The notes below the pieces were generated by a model. It made no database searches and had not been told where the DNA came from. It worked only from the letters and a program-made list of their open reading frames with translations. Source: Modestobacter sp. VKM Ac-2985 (lineage in GTDB: Bacteria > Actinomycetota > Actinomycetes > Mycobacteriales > Geodermatophilaceae). From it: a stretch of DNA of 64,000 nucleotides. A program made the translations under genes and the position numbers. Of the stretch, positions 37,787-47,146 are shown in pieces. Where the stretch lies: assembly GCF_026967925.1 (NCBI RefSeq), contig NZ_JAPVBI010000001.1:62001-126000 (forward strand). Direction: 5' to 3'. Within the stretch, counting starts at the first letter, position 1; every line of letters begins with the position of its first letter.

Positions 37787-37848
37787 AGGCACAGGAGGCT
37801 TTTCACCCGGTTTCGCGGCCGAAACCGGGTGGAGAGCTTCCTGTGCCT
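37787..37848. repeat. 29-bp stem repeat (GGCACAGGAGGCT family), copy 1
   Basis: AGGCACAGGAGGCT (start of the left arm) through 37815 pairs with 37820-37848 with only three G-T wobbles. It stands 14 bp after the kinase stop and can terminate it. The copy at 60004-60065 shares both arms in the same orientation. Confidence 0.8.
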
Positions 37849-37879
37849 GGAGGGGCGGGGGCGTGGCGGCCGCGGCACC

Positions 37880-37885
37880 TACGAT
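37880..37885 (+). promoter_or_regulatory. -10 box of serS
   Basis: TACGAT, then 6 nt, then GTG at 37892. Confidence 0.6.
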
Positions 37886-37891
37886 CAGGCG

Positions 37892-39196
37892 GTGATCGAC
37901 CTGCGCCTCGTCCGCGAGAACCCCGACCTCGTCCGCGCCAGTCAGCGTGCCCGGGGTGCCGACGAGTCGCTGGTCGATGCGCTGCTGACCGCCGACGCCG
38001 AGCGCCGGGCCGCGGTCAAGGCCGCCGACGACCTGCGCGGGGAGCAGAAGGCGGCCTCCCAGGCGGTCAGGAAGGCGAGCCCGGAGGAGCGCCCCGCCGT
38101 CCTGGAGCGGGCGAAGGCGCTGGCCGCCCAGGTGAAGGAGGCGGAGGAGGCCGAGCGCACCGCCGACGCGGCGCTGCACGCGCTGCACCTGCGGATCCCC
38201 AACGTCGTCCACCCCGACGTCCCGCCGGGCGGTGAGGACGACGCCGTGGAGATCCGGACCGTCGGGGAGCTGCCCGCCTACGACTTCCAGGTGCGCGACC
38301 ACCTGCAGATCGGCGAGGCCCTCGGCGCCATCGACATGGAGCGGGGCGCGAAGGTCTCCGGCGCCCGCTTCTACTTCCTGACCGGCCCCGGCGCGCTGCT
38401 GGAGTTCGCGCTGGCCCAGCTGGCGATCACCCGGGCGGTGGCCGCCGGGTTCATCCCGGTGATCGCCCCGGCCCTGGTCAAGCCCGAGGCCATGGAGGGC
38501 ACCGGCTTCACCGGCGAGCACGACGAGGAGATCTACCGCGTCGAGCGCGACGACCTGTACCTGGTCGGCACCTCGGAGGTCGCACTGGCCGGCATGCACG
38601 CGCGTGAGGTGCTCGACCTCTCCGCCGGGCCGCGCCGCTACGCCGGCTGGTCCTCCTGCTTCCGCCGCGAGGCCGGCTCCTACGGCAAGGACACCCGCGG
38701 CATCATCCGGGTGCACTGGTTCGACAAGGTCGAGATGTTCAGCTTCTGCGCCCCCGAGGAGGCCGAGGCCGAGCACCGCCGGCTGCTGCAGTGGGAGGAG
38801 GAGTTCCTCCAGCTCCTCGAGCTGCCCTACCGGGTGGTCGACATCGCCGCCGGCGACCTGGGCACCAGCGCGGCCCGCAAGTTCGACATCGAGGCGTGGT
38901 TCCCCAGCCAGAGCGCCTACCGCGAGCTGACCAGCACCTCGGACTGCACCACCTTCCAGTCCCGGCGGCTGGCCATCCGCAGCCGGGACGCCGACGGGAA
39001 GCCGCAGCCGGTGGCCACGCTGAACGGCACGCTCTGCGCGATCGCCCGCACCATCGCCTGCCTGCTCGAGGTGCACCAGCGGGCCGACGGCTCGGTGCAC
39101 GTGCCGGCGGCGCTGCGACCCTGGCTGGGCGGCCACGAGGTGCTCACCCCGGGCATGTCCCTGGCCGCCGTCGCGGCGCCCGGCGTCCCCGCGTGA
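37892..39196 (+). CDS. serS: Seryl-tRNA synthetase
   Basis: The enzyme charges tRNA(Ser). The 434-residue class II synthetase has the N-terminal antiparallel coiled-coil arm (about 25-100), then the catalytic core. Motif 2 is visible as [20 protein letters not shown], motif 3 as [17 protein letters not shown], and the serine site as [13 protein letters not shown] 37892 is fixed by the leaderless -10 box. The HAD phosphatase gene overlaps its stop by 4 bp, so three genes form an operon. Confidence 0.97.
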   Translation: MIDLRLVRENPDLVRASQRARGADESLVDALLTADAERRAAVKAADDLRGEQKAASQAVRKASPEERPAVLERAKALAAQVKEAEEAERTADAALHALHLRIPNVVHPDVPPGGEDDAVEIRTVGELPAYDFQVRDHLQIGEALGAIDMERGAKVSGARFYFLTGPGALLEFALAQLAITRAVAAGFIPVIAPALVKPEAMEGTGFTGEHDEEIYRVERDDLYLVGTSEVALAGMHAREVLDLSAGPRRYAGWSSCFRREAGSYGKDTRGIIRVHWFDKVEMFSFCAPEEAEAEHRRLLQWEEEFLQLLELPYRVVDIAAGDLGTSAARKFDIEAWFPSQSAYRELTSTSDCTTFQSRRLAIRSRDADGKPQPVATLNGTLCAIARTIACLLEVHQRADGSVHVPAALRPWLGGHEVLTPGMSLAAVAAPGVPA

Positions 39197-40146
39197 CCGT
39201 CCAGCAGCCGGCCGGGGGCGGTCTGACCGCCCCGGCCGCGGCCGTCCACGCGGCCGAGGTCGTCGACCTGGGCGATCTGCGCGCCCGGCTCGGCGTCTGG
39301 CGGCCGAAGCTGGTGGTCAGCGACCTGGACGGCACGCTGCTCGGCTCGGCCGGGGAGGTCAGCCCCCGCACCGCCGCGGCCATCGCCGCCTGCCGGGGCG
39401 CGGGCATCCCGGTCGTCGGCGCCACCGGCCGCGGCCCGCGCCTGCTGGAGAGCGTCCGCGCCGCGCTGGGCGGCCAGGGCATCGCCGTCCTGGCGCAGGG
39501 TGGCTACGTCGTCCGGTTCGGCCGGGACGGCGCCGGGGACGAGGTGCTGCGCACCGTCGGCATGCCCCGCGACGCCGCGACCGAGGTCATCGCCGCGATC
39601 GAGGAGGTCGCCGGCGAGCTGATCGTGGCGGTGGAGGACGCCGCCGAGCAGGCCGAGGCGCTGCGCCCGCTGCGCGTGCAGCACGGCTTCGACTGGCCCT
39701 ACCCGGAACCGGCGCACCTGCTGCCCCGGCACCAGGTGCTGCCGGTCGGTGCAGTGCTCAAGGTCTTCCTGCGCTCCTCCCGGCTGGGCGAGGACGAGCT
39801 CGTCGCGCTGGCCCGCTCGGTCGTCGACCCGGCGGTCGCCGAGCTCACCCACGCCGGCCTGGGGTTCATCGAGGTGCTGCCGCCGGGGGTCACCAAGGCC
39901 ACCGGGTTGGCCGTCGTCCTGGACCAGCTGGACGTCGGGTTCGGCGACGTGCTGGTGTTCGGCGACATGCCCAACGACCTGCCGATGATCGAGGCGGTCA
40001 GCGCAGCCGGGGGTCGGGCGGTCGCCGTCGCGAACGCCCACCCCGCCGTCCGGGCCGCCGCCGGCGACCGGACCAGCGGGCACGACGCCGACGGCGTCGC
40101 CCGCTACCTGGAAGCCGTGCTCGCACTGGGGGAGACCGATGTCTGA
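39193..40146 (+). CDS. HAD-superfamily hydrolase, Cof type (first of tandem pair)
   Basis: A 317-residue HAD-IIB phosphatase. Motif I with the nucleophile Asp is [10 protein letters not shown], motif II lies in VVGATGRGP, motif III is the lysine in [10 protein letters not shown], and motif IV is [13 protein letters not shown]. It has an extra ~40-residue N-terminal extension compared with its neighbour. The GTG overlaps the serS stop (GTGA). Such enzymes dephosphorylate small metabolites, but the substrate cannot be predicted. Confidence 0.88.
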   Translation: MTVQQPAGGGLTAPAAAVHAAEVVDLGDLRARLGVWRPKLVVSDLDGTLLGSAGEVSPRTAAAIAACRGAGIPVVGATGRGPRLLESVRAALGGQGIAVLAQGGYVVRFGRDGAGDEVLRTVGMPRDAATEVIAAIEEVAGELIVAVEDAAEQAEALRPLRVQHGFDWPYPEPAHLLPRHQVLPVGAVLKVFLRSSRLGEDELVALARSVVDPAVAELTHAGLGFIEVLPPGVTKATGLAVVLDQLDVGFGDVLVFGDMPNDLPMIEAVSAAGGRAVAVANAHPAVRAAAGDRTSGHDADGVARYLEAVLALGETDV

Positions 40147-40948
40147 CTGGCGCCCGAAGCTCATCGTCAGCGACCTGGACGGCACACTGCTGCGCAACGA
40201 CGAGACGATCAGCGATGCCACCCTGGCCGAGCTGCACCGCTGGGCCGACGACGGTGTGCCGCTGGTGCTGGCCACCGGCCGCCCGCCCCGCTGGATGCTC
40301 GGGGTGCGGGACCGGCTCGGTGGTGGCACCGCGATCTGCTGCAACGGCGCGGTGCTGCTGGACCTGGGGGAGTTCCAGGTGCTCGAGGAGCACCCGGTGC
40401 AGCCGGAGGTGCTCCGCCAGATCACCGGACGGCTCCGCGAGCACCAGCCCGACACGTGGTTCGCGGTCGAGTACGGCGACCAGTTCCGGCACGAGCCCAT
40501 CTACCGGCCGCGCTGGGACCGGGACGCCCCCGGGGTCGCCGTGGCCACCCTGGCCGAGATGGTCGCCCAGCCGGTGGCCAAGCTGCTGGCCCGGCACGAG
40601 CGGATGGGCCGCGACCAGTTCGTCGCCCTGGTCGCCGAGGTGGTGGGGGACACCGCCACGGTCACGTACTCCTCGTCCGACGCGATGGCCGAGATCTCCG
40701 CCGTCGGGATCACGAAGGCCACCGGCCTGGCCCGGCTCGCCGCCGAGCGCGGGCTGACGGCGGCCGACATCGTCTACTTCGGCGACATGCCCAACGACCT
40801 GGCCGCCTTCGACTGGGTGCGGGAAGGCGGCGGCCGTGCCGTGGCGATGGCGCACGCCCACCCGGACGTGCTCGCGGCGGCCACCGACGTGACCGACTCG
40901 AACGACGCCGAGGGTGTGGCCGTGCTGCTGGCTTCCCTGCGAGCCTGA
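40139..40948 (+). CDS. HAD-superfamily hydrolase, Cof type (second of tandem pair)
   Basis: A 269-residue HAD-IIB phosphatase with [32 protein letters not shown] and [12 protein letters not shown] as motifs I to IV. It overlaps the preceding HAD gene by 8 bp, and the shared [14 protein letters not shown] opening shows that the two arose by duplication. Substrate unknown. Confidence 0.88.
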   Translation: MSDWRPKLIVSDLDGTLLRNDETISDATLAELHRWADDGVPLVLATGRPPRWMLGVRDRLGGGTAICCNGAVLLDLGEFQVLEEHPVQPEVLRQITGRLREHQPDTWFAVEYGDQFRHEPIYRPRWDRDAPGVAVATLAEMVAQPVAKLLARHERMGRDQFVALVAEVVGDTATVTYSSSDAMAEISAVGITKATGLARLAAERGLTAADIVYFGDMPNDLAAFDWVREGGGRAVAMAHAHPDVLAAATDVTDSNDAEGVAVLLASLRA

Positions 40949-41066
40949 CCGGTCCCTGGCGGACCGATCCGTTCCGTTATCGGATCTCAGGTGGAGTCGT
41001 CCGTCCATGGTGCCGATCCCATGGGCGAGGGGCGCGTCGGTGCGCCCGAGCGACGAGAGGCACGCC

Positions 41067-42710
41067 ATGGACGCGATCAACGACCACGACCCCACCGCGC
41101 ATGCTCCTGACCGGGCGGACGAGCCCGGGCGGAACCCGCTGGCCCGGCTCGGGCTGCGCGGCAGGTTGCTCGCAGCCTTCCTCACCGTCGCCCTGATGAC
41201 CCTCGTCGTCGGTGGCCTCGGCATCTCGCGGATGTCGGCGCTCAGCCACCAGGCCGAGGTGGTCTACGAGGAGGGCGCCGTCCCGCTCCGCGACATCCTG
41301 CTGCTCCGGTCCACCTACTGGCAGTACCAGGCGACCATCTCCCGGTCCACGGGTGCGGGCCTCTCGCCGGAGATCGTGCAGAACCTCCAGGAGCAGATGG
41401 CGGCCATCCGGGAGACGCTGGACGGGCTGCGCGCCGACCTGGACGAGGTTGCCCTCCGGCCGGCCACCGAGGCCGCGTTCCAGGACTTCCAGACCGCGAT
41501 CGCGCTCTACGACGACGCCAGCGCGCAGATGGCCGAGATCGGCGCCGCCGGCGGCGACCCGATGTCCGTGCTGCCCACGCTGATCGAGGCCGAGACCAAC
41601 GCCATCGATGCGCTCACGGCGGCCAGCGACGCGCAGATCACCGCCACCGAGGCCACCGTGCAGGAGGCCCGCGACGCGTACAGCGCGGCTCGCACGCTGA
41701 CGCTGCTCGGCGTGGCGATCGGCTTCGCGGTCTCCGTCGCGCTGGCCGTCCTGATGGCCCGCAGCGTCACCCGCCCGGTGCAGCGCATCCGCGAGACCCT
41801 CGAGCAGGTCGCCGGCGGCGACCTGCGGGTGCGCGCCGGCCGGACCGGTGGTGCCGAACTGGGCCAGGTCGCCGAGTCGCTGGACGAGACGCTCGACGCG
41901 CTCGGCAGCGTGCTCACGCTGGTCAACGACTCGGCCGGACGCCTGGCCACGGCGTCGCTGCAGCTGAACGCAGGTGCGGAGGCGATGGCGAGCAACGCGC
42001 GCAACGCCGCGGGTCAGGCCGACGTGGTGGTGGCCTCGGCCGGTGAGGTGGCCTCCAGCGTGGACACGGTGTCGACGGGGTCGCAGCAGATGGAGGCGGC
42101 GATCCGGGAGATCTCGCAGAACGCCAGTGAGGCCAGTCGGGTGGCTGGTCAGGCGGTGAACGTCGCGGAGAACACGACGCGGACGGTGGGGAAGCTGGGT
42201 GACTCGTCGCAGGAGATCGCGACGGTGGTGAAGTTGATCAACGGGATCGCGGAGCAGACGAACCTGCTGGCGCTGAACGCCACGATCGAGGCGGCGCGTG
42301 CGGGTGAGGCGGGCAAGGGCTTCGCGGTGGTGGCCAGTGAGGTGAAGGAGTTGGCGCAGGAGACGGCTCGGGCGACGGAGGACATCTCTCGTCGGGTGGA
42401 GGCGATCCAGGGTGACACCGCGGGTGCGGTGGAGGCGATCGGTGAGATCAGCAACGTGATCGGTCAGATCAACGACTTCCAGGCCACGATCGCGGCGGCG
42501 GTGGAGGAGCAGACGGCGACCACCAACGAGATGAACCGCAACGTCGCTGAGGCGGCGGGGAGTTCGCGGAGCATCGCCACTGCGATCTCCGGGCTGGCGG
42601 CGGGCACGGCGGAGACCAACCAGCGGGTCGCGGAGGCCCAGCAGTCGGCGGCGGAGCTGTCCCGGATGAGCGATGAGCTGCAGGACGCCGTCAGTCGGTT
42701 CACCGTCTGA
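41067..42710 (+). CDS. Methyl-accepting chemotaxis protein 1
   Basis: A 547-residue chemoreceptor. After a ~35-residue polar start it has a membrane helix (about 36-55), a four-helix-bundle-type sensor (about 56-205), a second helix (about 207-230), HAMP, and a cytoplasmic signalling domain whose tip is [20 protein letters not shown] followed by [26 protein letters not shown] lies 6 nt before the ATG. Its last 738 bp are almost identical to those of the next gene. No che genes are in the window. The ligand is unknown. Confidence 0.94.
   Translation: MDAINDHDPTAHAPDRADEPGRNPLARLGLRGRLLAAFLTVALMTLVVGGLGISRMSALSHQAEVVYEEGAVPLRDILLLRSTYWQYQATISRSTGAGLSPEIVQNLQEQMAAIRETLDGLRADLDEVALRPATEAAFQDFQTAIALYDDASAQMAEIGAAGGDPMSVLPTLIEAETNAIDALTAASDAQITATEATVQEARDAYSAARTLTLLGVAIGFAVSVALAVLMARSVTRPVQRIRETLEQVAGGDLRVRAGRTGGAELGQVAESLDETLDALGSVLTLVNDSAGRLATASLQLNAGAEAMASNARNAAGQADVVVASAGEVASSVDTVSTGSQQMEAAIREISQNASEASRVAGQAVNVAENTTRTVGKLGDSSQEIATVVKLINGIAEQTNLLALNATIEAARAGEAGKGFAVVASEVKELAQETARATEDISRRVEAIQGDTAGAVEAIGEISNVIGQINDFQATIAAAVEEQTATTNEMNRNVAEAAGSSRSIATAISGLAAGTAETNQRVAEAQQSAAELSRMSDELQDAVSRFTV
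41973..42710 (+). repeat. 738-bp direct repeat, copy 1 (MCP signalling domain)
   Basis: This segment and 43756-44493 differ at only eight positions that I can find. All are third-codon and silent, so both encode the same 245 residues. Confidence 0.9.
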
Positions 42711-42728
42711 GGCAGCCCTGACCCCGGC

Positions 42729-42764
42729 GGCGCCGGTCACCGCGATCCCGCGGTGACCGGCGCC
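42729..42764. terminator. Perfect 16-bp hairpin terminator
   Basis: GGCGCCGGTCACCGCG (42729-42744) pairs with 42749-42764 around ATCC, 18 bp after the first chemoreceptor stop. Confidence 0.85.
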
Positions 42765-42903
42765 GTCGTCGTCCCCACCCCTGAGGGCAGCGGCCCACGG
42801 CACCCGGGGGCACGCACTCGACTCGACATCCGTCGCGCGCAACCGAAGAAGTGAGCACGTGCCGCCATGAGGCCGGCGCCTCACCGAGGGATCGTGCAGA
42901 AGC

Positions 42904-44493
42904 GTGAAGACTCTCTCCATCGGCCACCGCATCAGCCTGGGCTTCCTGGTCATCGTCGTCGCCATGGTCGGATTGACCGGGACCGGGATCTGGCGGGTTC
43001 AGCAGATCGACGCCGCGTTGACGACGATCAACGACCAGAACAGCGTCAAGCAGCGCTACGCCATCAACTTCCGCGGGAGCGTGCACGACCGCGCCATCGC
43101 GCTGCGTGACGTGGTCCTCTCCAGGACGCCGGCCGAGGTCCAGGCGGAGATCGACCGGATCGACGAGCTGGCGGTGGCGTACTCGGACTCCGCGGCACCG
43201 ATGGCCGAGGTGTTCGCCGACCCGGCCAGCGTGAACGACGGCGAGGTGGCGGCGCTGGCGGAGATCGAGCGCATCGAGTCCGAGACCATGCCGCTGATCG
43301 AGCAGGTCATCAGCCTCCGGCAGGCCGGTGACATGGAGGCCGCTTATCAGCTGCTGATGCAGCAGGCGAAGCCCCTCTTCATCGAGTGGCTCGCCGCCAT
43401 CAACGCCCTCATCGACATGCAGGAGGAGATGAACGGCGAACTGACCGCCGAGGCGCGCGGGATCGCGTCGACCTTCCTGGTGACCATGGCCCTGATCTGT
43501 GCCGCCGCGACGCTCGGGACCGCGCTGATCGGGTGGGGCATCAGCCGCGGGGTGCTCCGGCCGGTGCGCCGGATCCGTGAGGTCCTCGACCGGGTGGCCG
43601 ACGGCGACCTGAGCGTGCGGGTGCGCGACACCGGTGGCGCCGAGCTCGGGTTGGCCGGTCCGCTGGACCGGACGCTGGACTCACTCGCCGGGGTGCTGGT
43701 GCTGGTGAGCGACTCGGCGGGCCGGCTCAGTGCAGCGTCGCGGGAGCTCACCTCGGGTGCGGAGGCGATGGCGAGCAACGCGCGCAACGCCGCGGGTCAG
43801 GCCGACGTGGTGGTGGCCTCGGCCGGTGAGGTGGCTTCCAGCGTGGACACGGTGTCGACGGGGTCGCAGCAGATGGAGGCGGCGATCCGGGAGATCTCGC
43901 AGAACGCCAGTGAGGCCAGTCGGGTGGCTGGTCAGGCGGTGAACGTCGCGGAGAACACGACGCGGACGGTGGGGAAGCTGGGTGACTCCTCGCAGGAGAT
44001 CGCGACGGTGGTGAAGTTGATCAACGGGATCGCGGAGCAGACGAACCTGCTGGCGCTGAACGCCACGATCGAGGCGGCGCGTGCGGGTGAGGCGGGCAAG
44101 GGCTTCGCGGTGGTGGCCAGTGAGGTGAAGGAGCTGGCGCAGGAGACGGCTCGGGCGACGGAGGACATCTCTCGTCGGGTGGAGGCGATCCAGGGTGACA
44201 CCGCAGGTGCGGTGGAGGCGATCGGTGAGATCAGCAACGTGATCGGTCAGATCAACGACTTCCAGGCCACCATCGCGGCGGCGGTGGAGGAGCAGACGGC
44301 GACCACCAACGAGATGAACCGCAACGTCGCTGAGGCGGCGGGCAGTTCGCGGAGCATCGCCACCGCGATCTCCGGGCTGGCGGCGGGCACGGCGGAGACC
44401 AACCAGCGGGTCGCGGAGGCCCAGCAGTCGGCGGCGGAGCTGTCCCGGATGAGCGATGAGCTGCAGGACGCCGTCAGTCGGTTCACCGTGTGA
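42904..44493 (+). CDS. Methyl-accepting chemotaxis protein 2
   Basis: A 529-residue chemoreceptor with a helix at about 10-30, a sensor domain (about 31-190) unlike that of its neighbour in sequence, a second helix (about 193-215), HAMP, and the same signalling domain. The sensor region ([20 protein letters not shown]) looks like the four-helix MCP class. The GTG start has no strong ribosome-binding site. Different sensors on one identical output domain suggest domain shuffling or gene conversion. Confidence 0.94.
   Translation: MKTLSIGHRISLGFLVIVVAMVGLTGTGIWRVQQIDAALTTINDQNSVKQRYAINFRGSVHDRAIALRDVVLSRTPAEVQAEIDRIDELAVAYSDSAAPMAEVFADPASVNDGEVAALAEIERIESETMPLIEQVISLRQAGDMEAAYQLLMQQAKPLFIEWLAAINALIDMQEEMNGELTAEARGIASTFLVTMALICAAATLGTALIGWGISRGVLRPVRRIREVLDRVADGDLSVRVRDTGGAELGLAGPLDRTLDSLAGVLVLVSDSAGRLSAASRELTSGAEAMASNARNAAGQADVVVASAGEVASSVDTVSTGSQQMEAAIREISQNASEASRVAGQAVNVAENTTRTVGKLGDSSQEIATVVKLINGIAEQTNLLALNATIEAARAGEAGKGFAVVASEVKELAQETARATEDISRRVEAIQGDTAGAVEAIGEISNVIGQINDFQATIAAAVEEQTATTNEMNRNVAEAAGSSRSIATAISGLAAGTAETNQRVAEAQQSAAELSRMSDELQDAVSRFTV
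43756..44493 (+). repeat. 738-bp direct repeat, copy 2 (MCP signalling domain)
   Basis: Second copy of the repeat at 41973-42710. Identity stops sharply at the upstream boundary, within the sequence encoding the start of the helical bundle after HAMP. Confidence 0.9.
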
Positions 44494-44520
44494 TCGGTGG
44501 TCCTCCGGACCACACCGCGT

Positions 44521-44549
44521 GCCCGGCGCCGCCCCCCGCGGCGCCGGGC
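44521..44549. terminator. 12-bp hairpin between convergent genes
   Basis: GCCCGGCGCCGC (44521-44532) pairs with GCGGCGCCGGGC (44538-44549), between the second chemoreceptor and the GAF regulator. Confidence 0.75.
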
Positions 44550-44556
44550 CGATCCG

Positions 44557-46104
44557 TCAGTCGGAGAGCAGCCGTGCCCGGCGCACGGCCACCGCGGCCG
44601 ACCGTGGGTCGGCGGGGGAGAGGAGCTCGGCCAGCCGGTCGTGGACGGCGCCGTCGTGCTCGCCCAGGGGATGGGTGCTGAAGGTGTACAGCAGCTCGGG
44701 GTCGTCGGTGGCCAGCACGGCGCGGCGCAGACCAGCCGTGAGCTCGTCGCTCAGCTGCCGGATCTCCGGTGCCTCCGACCGGGGCAGCACCGGTCCTCGG
44801 CAGGCGCTGAGGGCCGCCCGCACGTGCCGGACCGCCAGTGCCCGGCCCGCGGTGTCGACGTCGGTACCGACCTGGGCCACCAACCGGTAGGGCCGGGTCT
44901 GCAACAGGTCCGCGCCGACCAGCGTCCGGAGCCGGCGGATCTCGCCGCGCACCGTCGTCTGGTTGCCGCGGTCCCCGTAGAGCAGCTGGGCCAACTGCTC
45001 CCCGGTGAGGCCGTCGGGGTGCCGGGTGAGGGTGAGGAGCAGCTCGGCCAGGCGCAGTGGCAGCGGGATCGCGCGGTCGTCGACGGTCACCGTGGGCGTC
45101 CCGGTGCCGGTGCACCGCAACGACAGCACGTGTTCGACCGGGCGGGGTGCCGACCGGGTGCGGTGGACGGCGGTCCGGAGCAGGCAGCCGTCCTCGAAGC
45201 GATCGACGTGTGCCTCCCGGCCGTCGGGCAGCGCGACCCGGTCGCCGTCGCCCAGCTCGACGTGCGCCGGCCACCGGTCGGTGGGCTCGGCGGCCAGCAC
45301 CCGGCCGCTGGGGGTCACGAAGGCCGTCTCGGCCCCGGAGCGGCTCAGCGGCAGCACGTGCCGGAGCCGCCGGCGTTCGTCGGCGATCGCCAACCGCACC
45401 CGCAGCTGGTCCTCCGCCAGTCGCGCGGTGGCCGCGACCAGCTGGGCCAGGGCGGGGTTCACCGCGTGCAGCGGACCGCTCACGTCGAGGACGCCGATGA
45501 TCGCCCCGGTGTCCGGGTCGTGGACCGGAGCCGCGACACAGGTCCAGGAGTGGTACGTGCGGACCAGGTGCTCCGCCGAGTGGATCTGCACCGGCGCCCC
45601 GACGGCGAGGGCGGTGCCCATCGCGTTCGTCCCGATCGCGGCCTCGCTCCAGTCGGTGCCGGGGAAGAGGCCGACCCGGTCGGCCTGGCCCAGGAGCTGC
45701 CGGTCGCCGTCGCGCCACAGGACGTGGCCGGCGGCGTCGGTCACCAGCACCAGGTGCATCGCGTCGTCGGCGATGCCCACCAGTGCGCTGCGCAGCAGCG
45801 GCATGACGGCGTTCATCGGGTGGGCGGCGCGCAGGTCGTCCAGCTCGTCGGCCGCGTGGACCACCGGCGGCGTCCGGCGCTCGGGGTCGACGTGCGCGGC
45901 GAGGCTCCGCGCCCAGGACGCCGAGACGACCGGCCGGGGGGCTCGGCGGGCGGTGCCCTGGGCGAGCACCGCGTCGAAGGTCTCAGCCAGCGCCCGCGCG
46001 CGGGCGCGCGGGTCCTCGCCGGCCAGGTGCTCGGCATCGCACGACATCGCACCCCCGGGCGGGCTCACTGCGCCGACGCCGGCACTGGCGCCGATGCGGA
46101 TCAT
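44557..46104 (-). CDS. GAF-domain transcriptional regulator (DhaR/acetoin-activator-like)
   Basis: A 515-residue regulator with an N-terminal GAF-type sensor (about 90-235: VTDAAGHVLWRDGD, AAIGTNAMGTALAVG, TCVAAPVHDPDTGAIIGVLD). A middle domain and a winged-helix DNA-binding region near residues 340-400 (LTGEQLAQLLYGDRGNQTTV) follow. It resembles the sensor half of DhaR/AcoR activators but lacks the AAA+ sigma-54 module, as in other actinobacteria. It is divergent from the diol dehydratase operon, which it probably controls. ATG 46047, also preceded by a G-rich stretch, is an alternative start. Confidence 0.82.
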   Translation of the reverse strand: MIRIGASAGVGAVSPPGGAMSCDAEHLAGEDPRARARALAETFDAVLAQGTARRAPRPVVSASWARSLAAHVDPERRTPPVVHAADELDDLRAAHPMNAVMPLLRSALVGIADDAMHLVLVTDAAGHVLWRDGDRQLLGQADRVGLFPGTDWSEAAIGTNAMGTALAVGAPVQIHSAEHLVRTYHSWTCVAAPVHDPDTGAIIGVLDVSGPLHAVNPALAQLVAATARLAEDQLRVRLAIADERRRLRHVLPLSRSGAETAFVTPSGRVLAAEPTDRWPAHVELGDGDRVALPDGREAHVDRFEDGCLLRTAVHRTRSAPRPVEHVLSLRCTGTGTPTVTVDDRAIPLPLRLAELLLTLTRHPDGLTGEQLAQLLYGDRGNQTTVRGEIRRLRTLVGADLLQTRPYRLVAQVGTDVDTAGRALAVRHVRAALSACRGPVLPRSEAPEIRQLSDELTAGLRRAVLATDDPELLYTFSTHPLGEHDGAVHDRLAELLSPADPRSAAVAVRRARLLSD

Positions 46105-46165
46105 CGCTCACCCCCGGACCCCCGGCAACCACCGGCGGGCACCGCCCGGCGATCCGCGCCACGCG

Positions 46166-46570
46166 TCAGCCGAGGACCGCCGCCGCCGCGGTGGCCACGT
46201 CGACGTCCTGGGCCACCGATCCCGCGCTCACCCCGACGGCACCCACGACCACGCCGTCGCGGCGCAGCGGGATCCCGCCGCCGAAGGTGACCAGCCCGCC
46301 GGAGGTCTGCTCCAGGCCGTAGAGCTCGGCCCCGGGCTGCACCAGGTCGGTCAGGGCCGCCGTGGGCGCGGCCATCAGCACCGAGGTGACGGCCTTGCGG
46401 GTGGAGATGTCGATGCTCGCCTTGATGGCGCCGTCCATCCGCCCGAACGCGAGCAGGTGGCCGCCGTCGTCGACGACCGCGACGTTCATCGGCTGGCCGA
46501 TCTCCTCGGCCCGGGCGAGGCCCGCGTCCAGGACCCGGCGGGCATCGGCGTGCGAGAGCGATGTGGTCAT
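46166..46570 (-). CDS. GlcG/HbpS family protein (PduO C-terminal-like)
   Basis: A 134-residue single-domain protein of the heme-degrading/HbpS family. Family motifs are MNVAVVDDGGHLLAFGRMDGA, quoted in part as VVDDGGHLLAF, then SIDISTRKA, FGGGIPL and VVGAVGVSAGS. In diol and glycerol dehydratase loci such proteins appear as the PduO C-terminal domain or DhaG-like proteins and are thought to help handle corrinoid or heme. It diverges from the dehydratase genes and lies 61 bp from the GAF regulator start. Confidence 0.88.
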   Translation of the reverse strand: MTTSLSHADARRVLDAGLARAEEIGQPMNVAVVDDGGHLLAFGRMDGAIKASIDISTRKAVTSVLMAAPTAALTDLVQPGAELYGLEQTSGGLVTFGGGIPLRRDGVVVGAVGVSAGSVAQDVDVATAAAAVLG

Positions 46571-46619
46571 CGTCACAGCCAAGCAGTCCGGCGGCCTCCC
46601 GGTACAGCCCCGCCGCGGA

Positions 46620-46637
46620 GGCAACGAACAGGCAACG
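46620..46637. promoter_or_regulatory. Candidate operator: direct repeat in the diol dehydratase promoter region
   Basis: GGCAACG occurs twice with 4 bp between (46620-46626 and 46631-46637), an 11-bp period that places both on one DNA face. It lies between the divergent GlcG and pduE genes and is a candidate site for the GAF regulator. Confidence 0.4.
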
Positions 46638-46687
46638 TGTGCTGTGTCACAGTCCCGGTGCACGGACCGACTGGGAGGGAAGCCCCG

Positions 46688-47146
46688 ATGAGCGCCTCGT
46701 TGGACACCGGACTGACCCGCGGGGACTACCCGCTGTCGGTCAACCGGCCCGAGCTGTTGCGGACCCCGACGGGGAAGCCGATCACCGCACTGACGATGGA
46801 CGCGGTGGTGTCGGGGGAGCTGTCGGCCGAGGACCTGCGGATCGCCCCGGAGACCCTGGAGCTGCAGGCCCAGCTGGCCGACGCCAGCAACCGCCCGCAG
46901 CTGGCGATGAACTTCCGGCGGGCGGCGGAGATGTGCGCGATCCCCGACGCCGAGGTGCTCGGCATGTACAACGCGCTGCGGCCCGGTGCCTCCACCGCCG
47001 CCGAGCTCGCCGCCATGGCCGACCGGCTGGAGACCACGTGGTCGGCGCCGGTGTGCGCGGGCCTCGTCCGTGAGGCGGCCGAGGTGTACGCGCGCCGCGA
47101 CCTGCTGGCCCGGGCCGGCGCCGAGGACGGAGAGGACACCCCATGA
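46688..47146 (+). CDS. pduE: Diol/glycerol dehydratase small subunit
   Basis: This is the gamma subunit of B12-dependent propanediol/glycerol dehydratase. The 152-residue protein contains the hallmark DYPLSVNRPELLRTPTGKP, ITPETL-like LRIAPETLELQAQLA, NRPQLAMNFRRAAEM and VLGMYNALRPGAS. GGGAGGG stands before the ATG. It is unusual in being the first gene of the set. The order here is small, large, medium, whereas pdu and dha operons normally run large, medium, small. It overlaps the large subunit start by 4 bp. Confidence 0.95.
   Translation: MSASLDTGLTRGDYPLSVNRPELLRTPTGKPITALTMDAVVSGELSAEDLRIAPETLELQAQLADASNRPQLAMNFRRAAEMCAIPDAEVLGMYNALRPGASTAAELAAMADRLETTWSAPVCAGLVREAAEVYARRDLLARAGAEDGEDTP

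Noticed and set aside
41973-44493. Possible composite transposon bounded by the 738-bp direct repeats
   Set aside because: The repeats are coding parts of two chemoreceptor genes and no transposase or terminal inverted repeats are present.
46571-46687. Cobalamin riboswitch upstream of the B12-dependent diol dehydratase
   Set aside because: The 117-bp region is too short and has no B12-box-like sequence.
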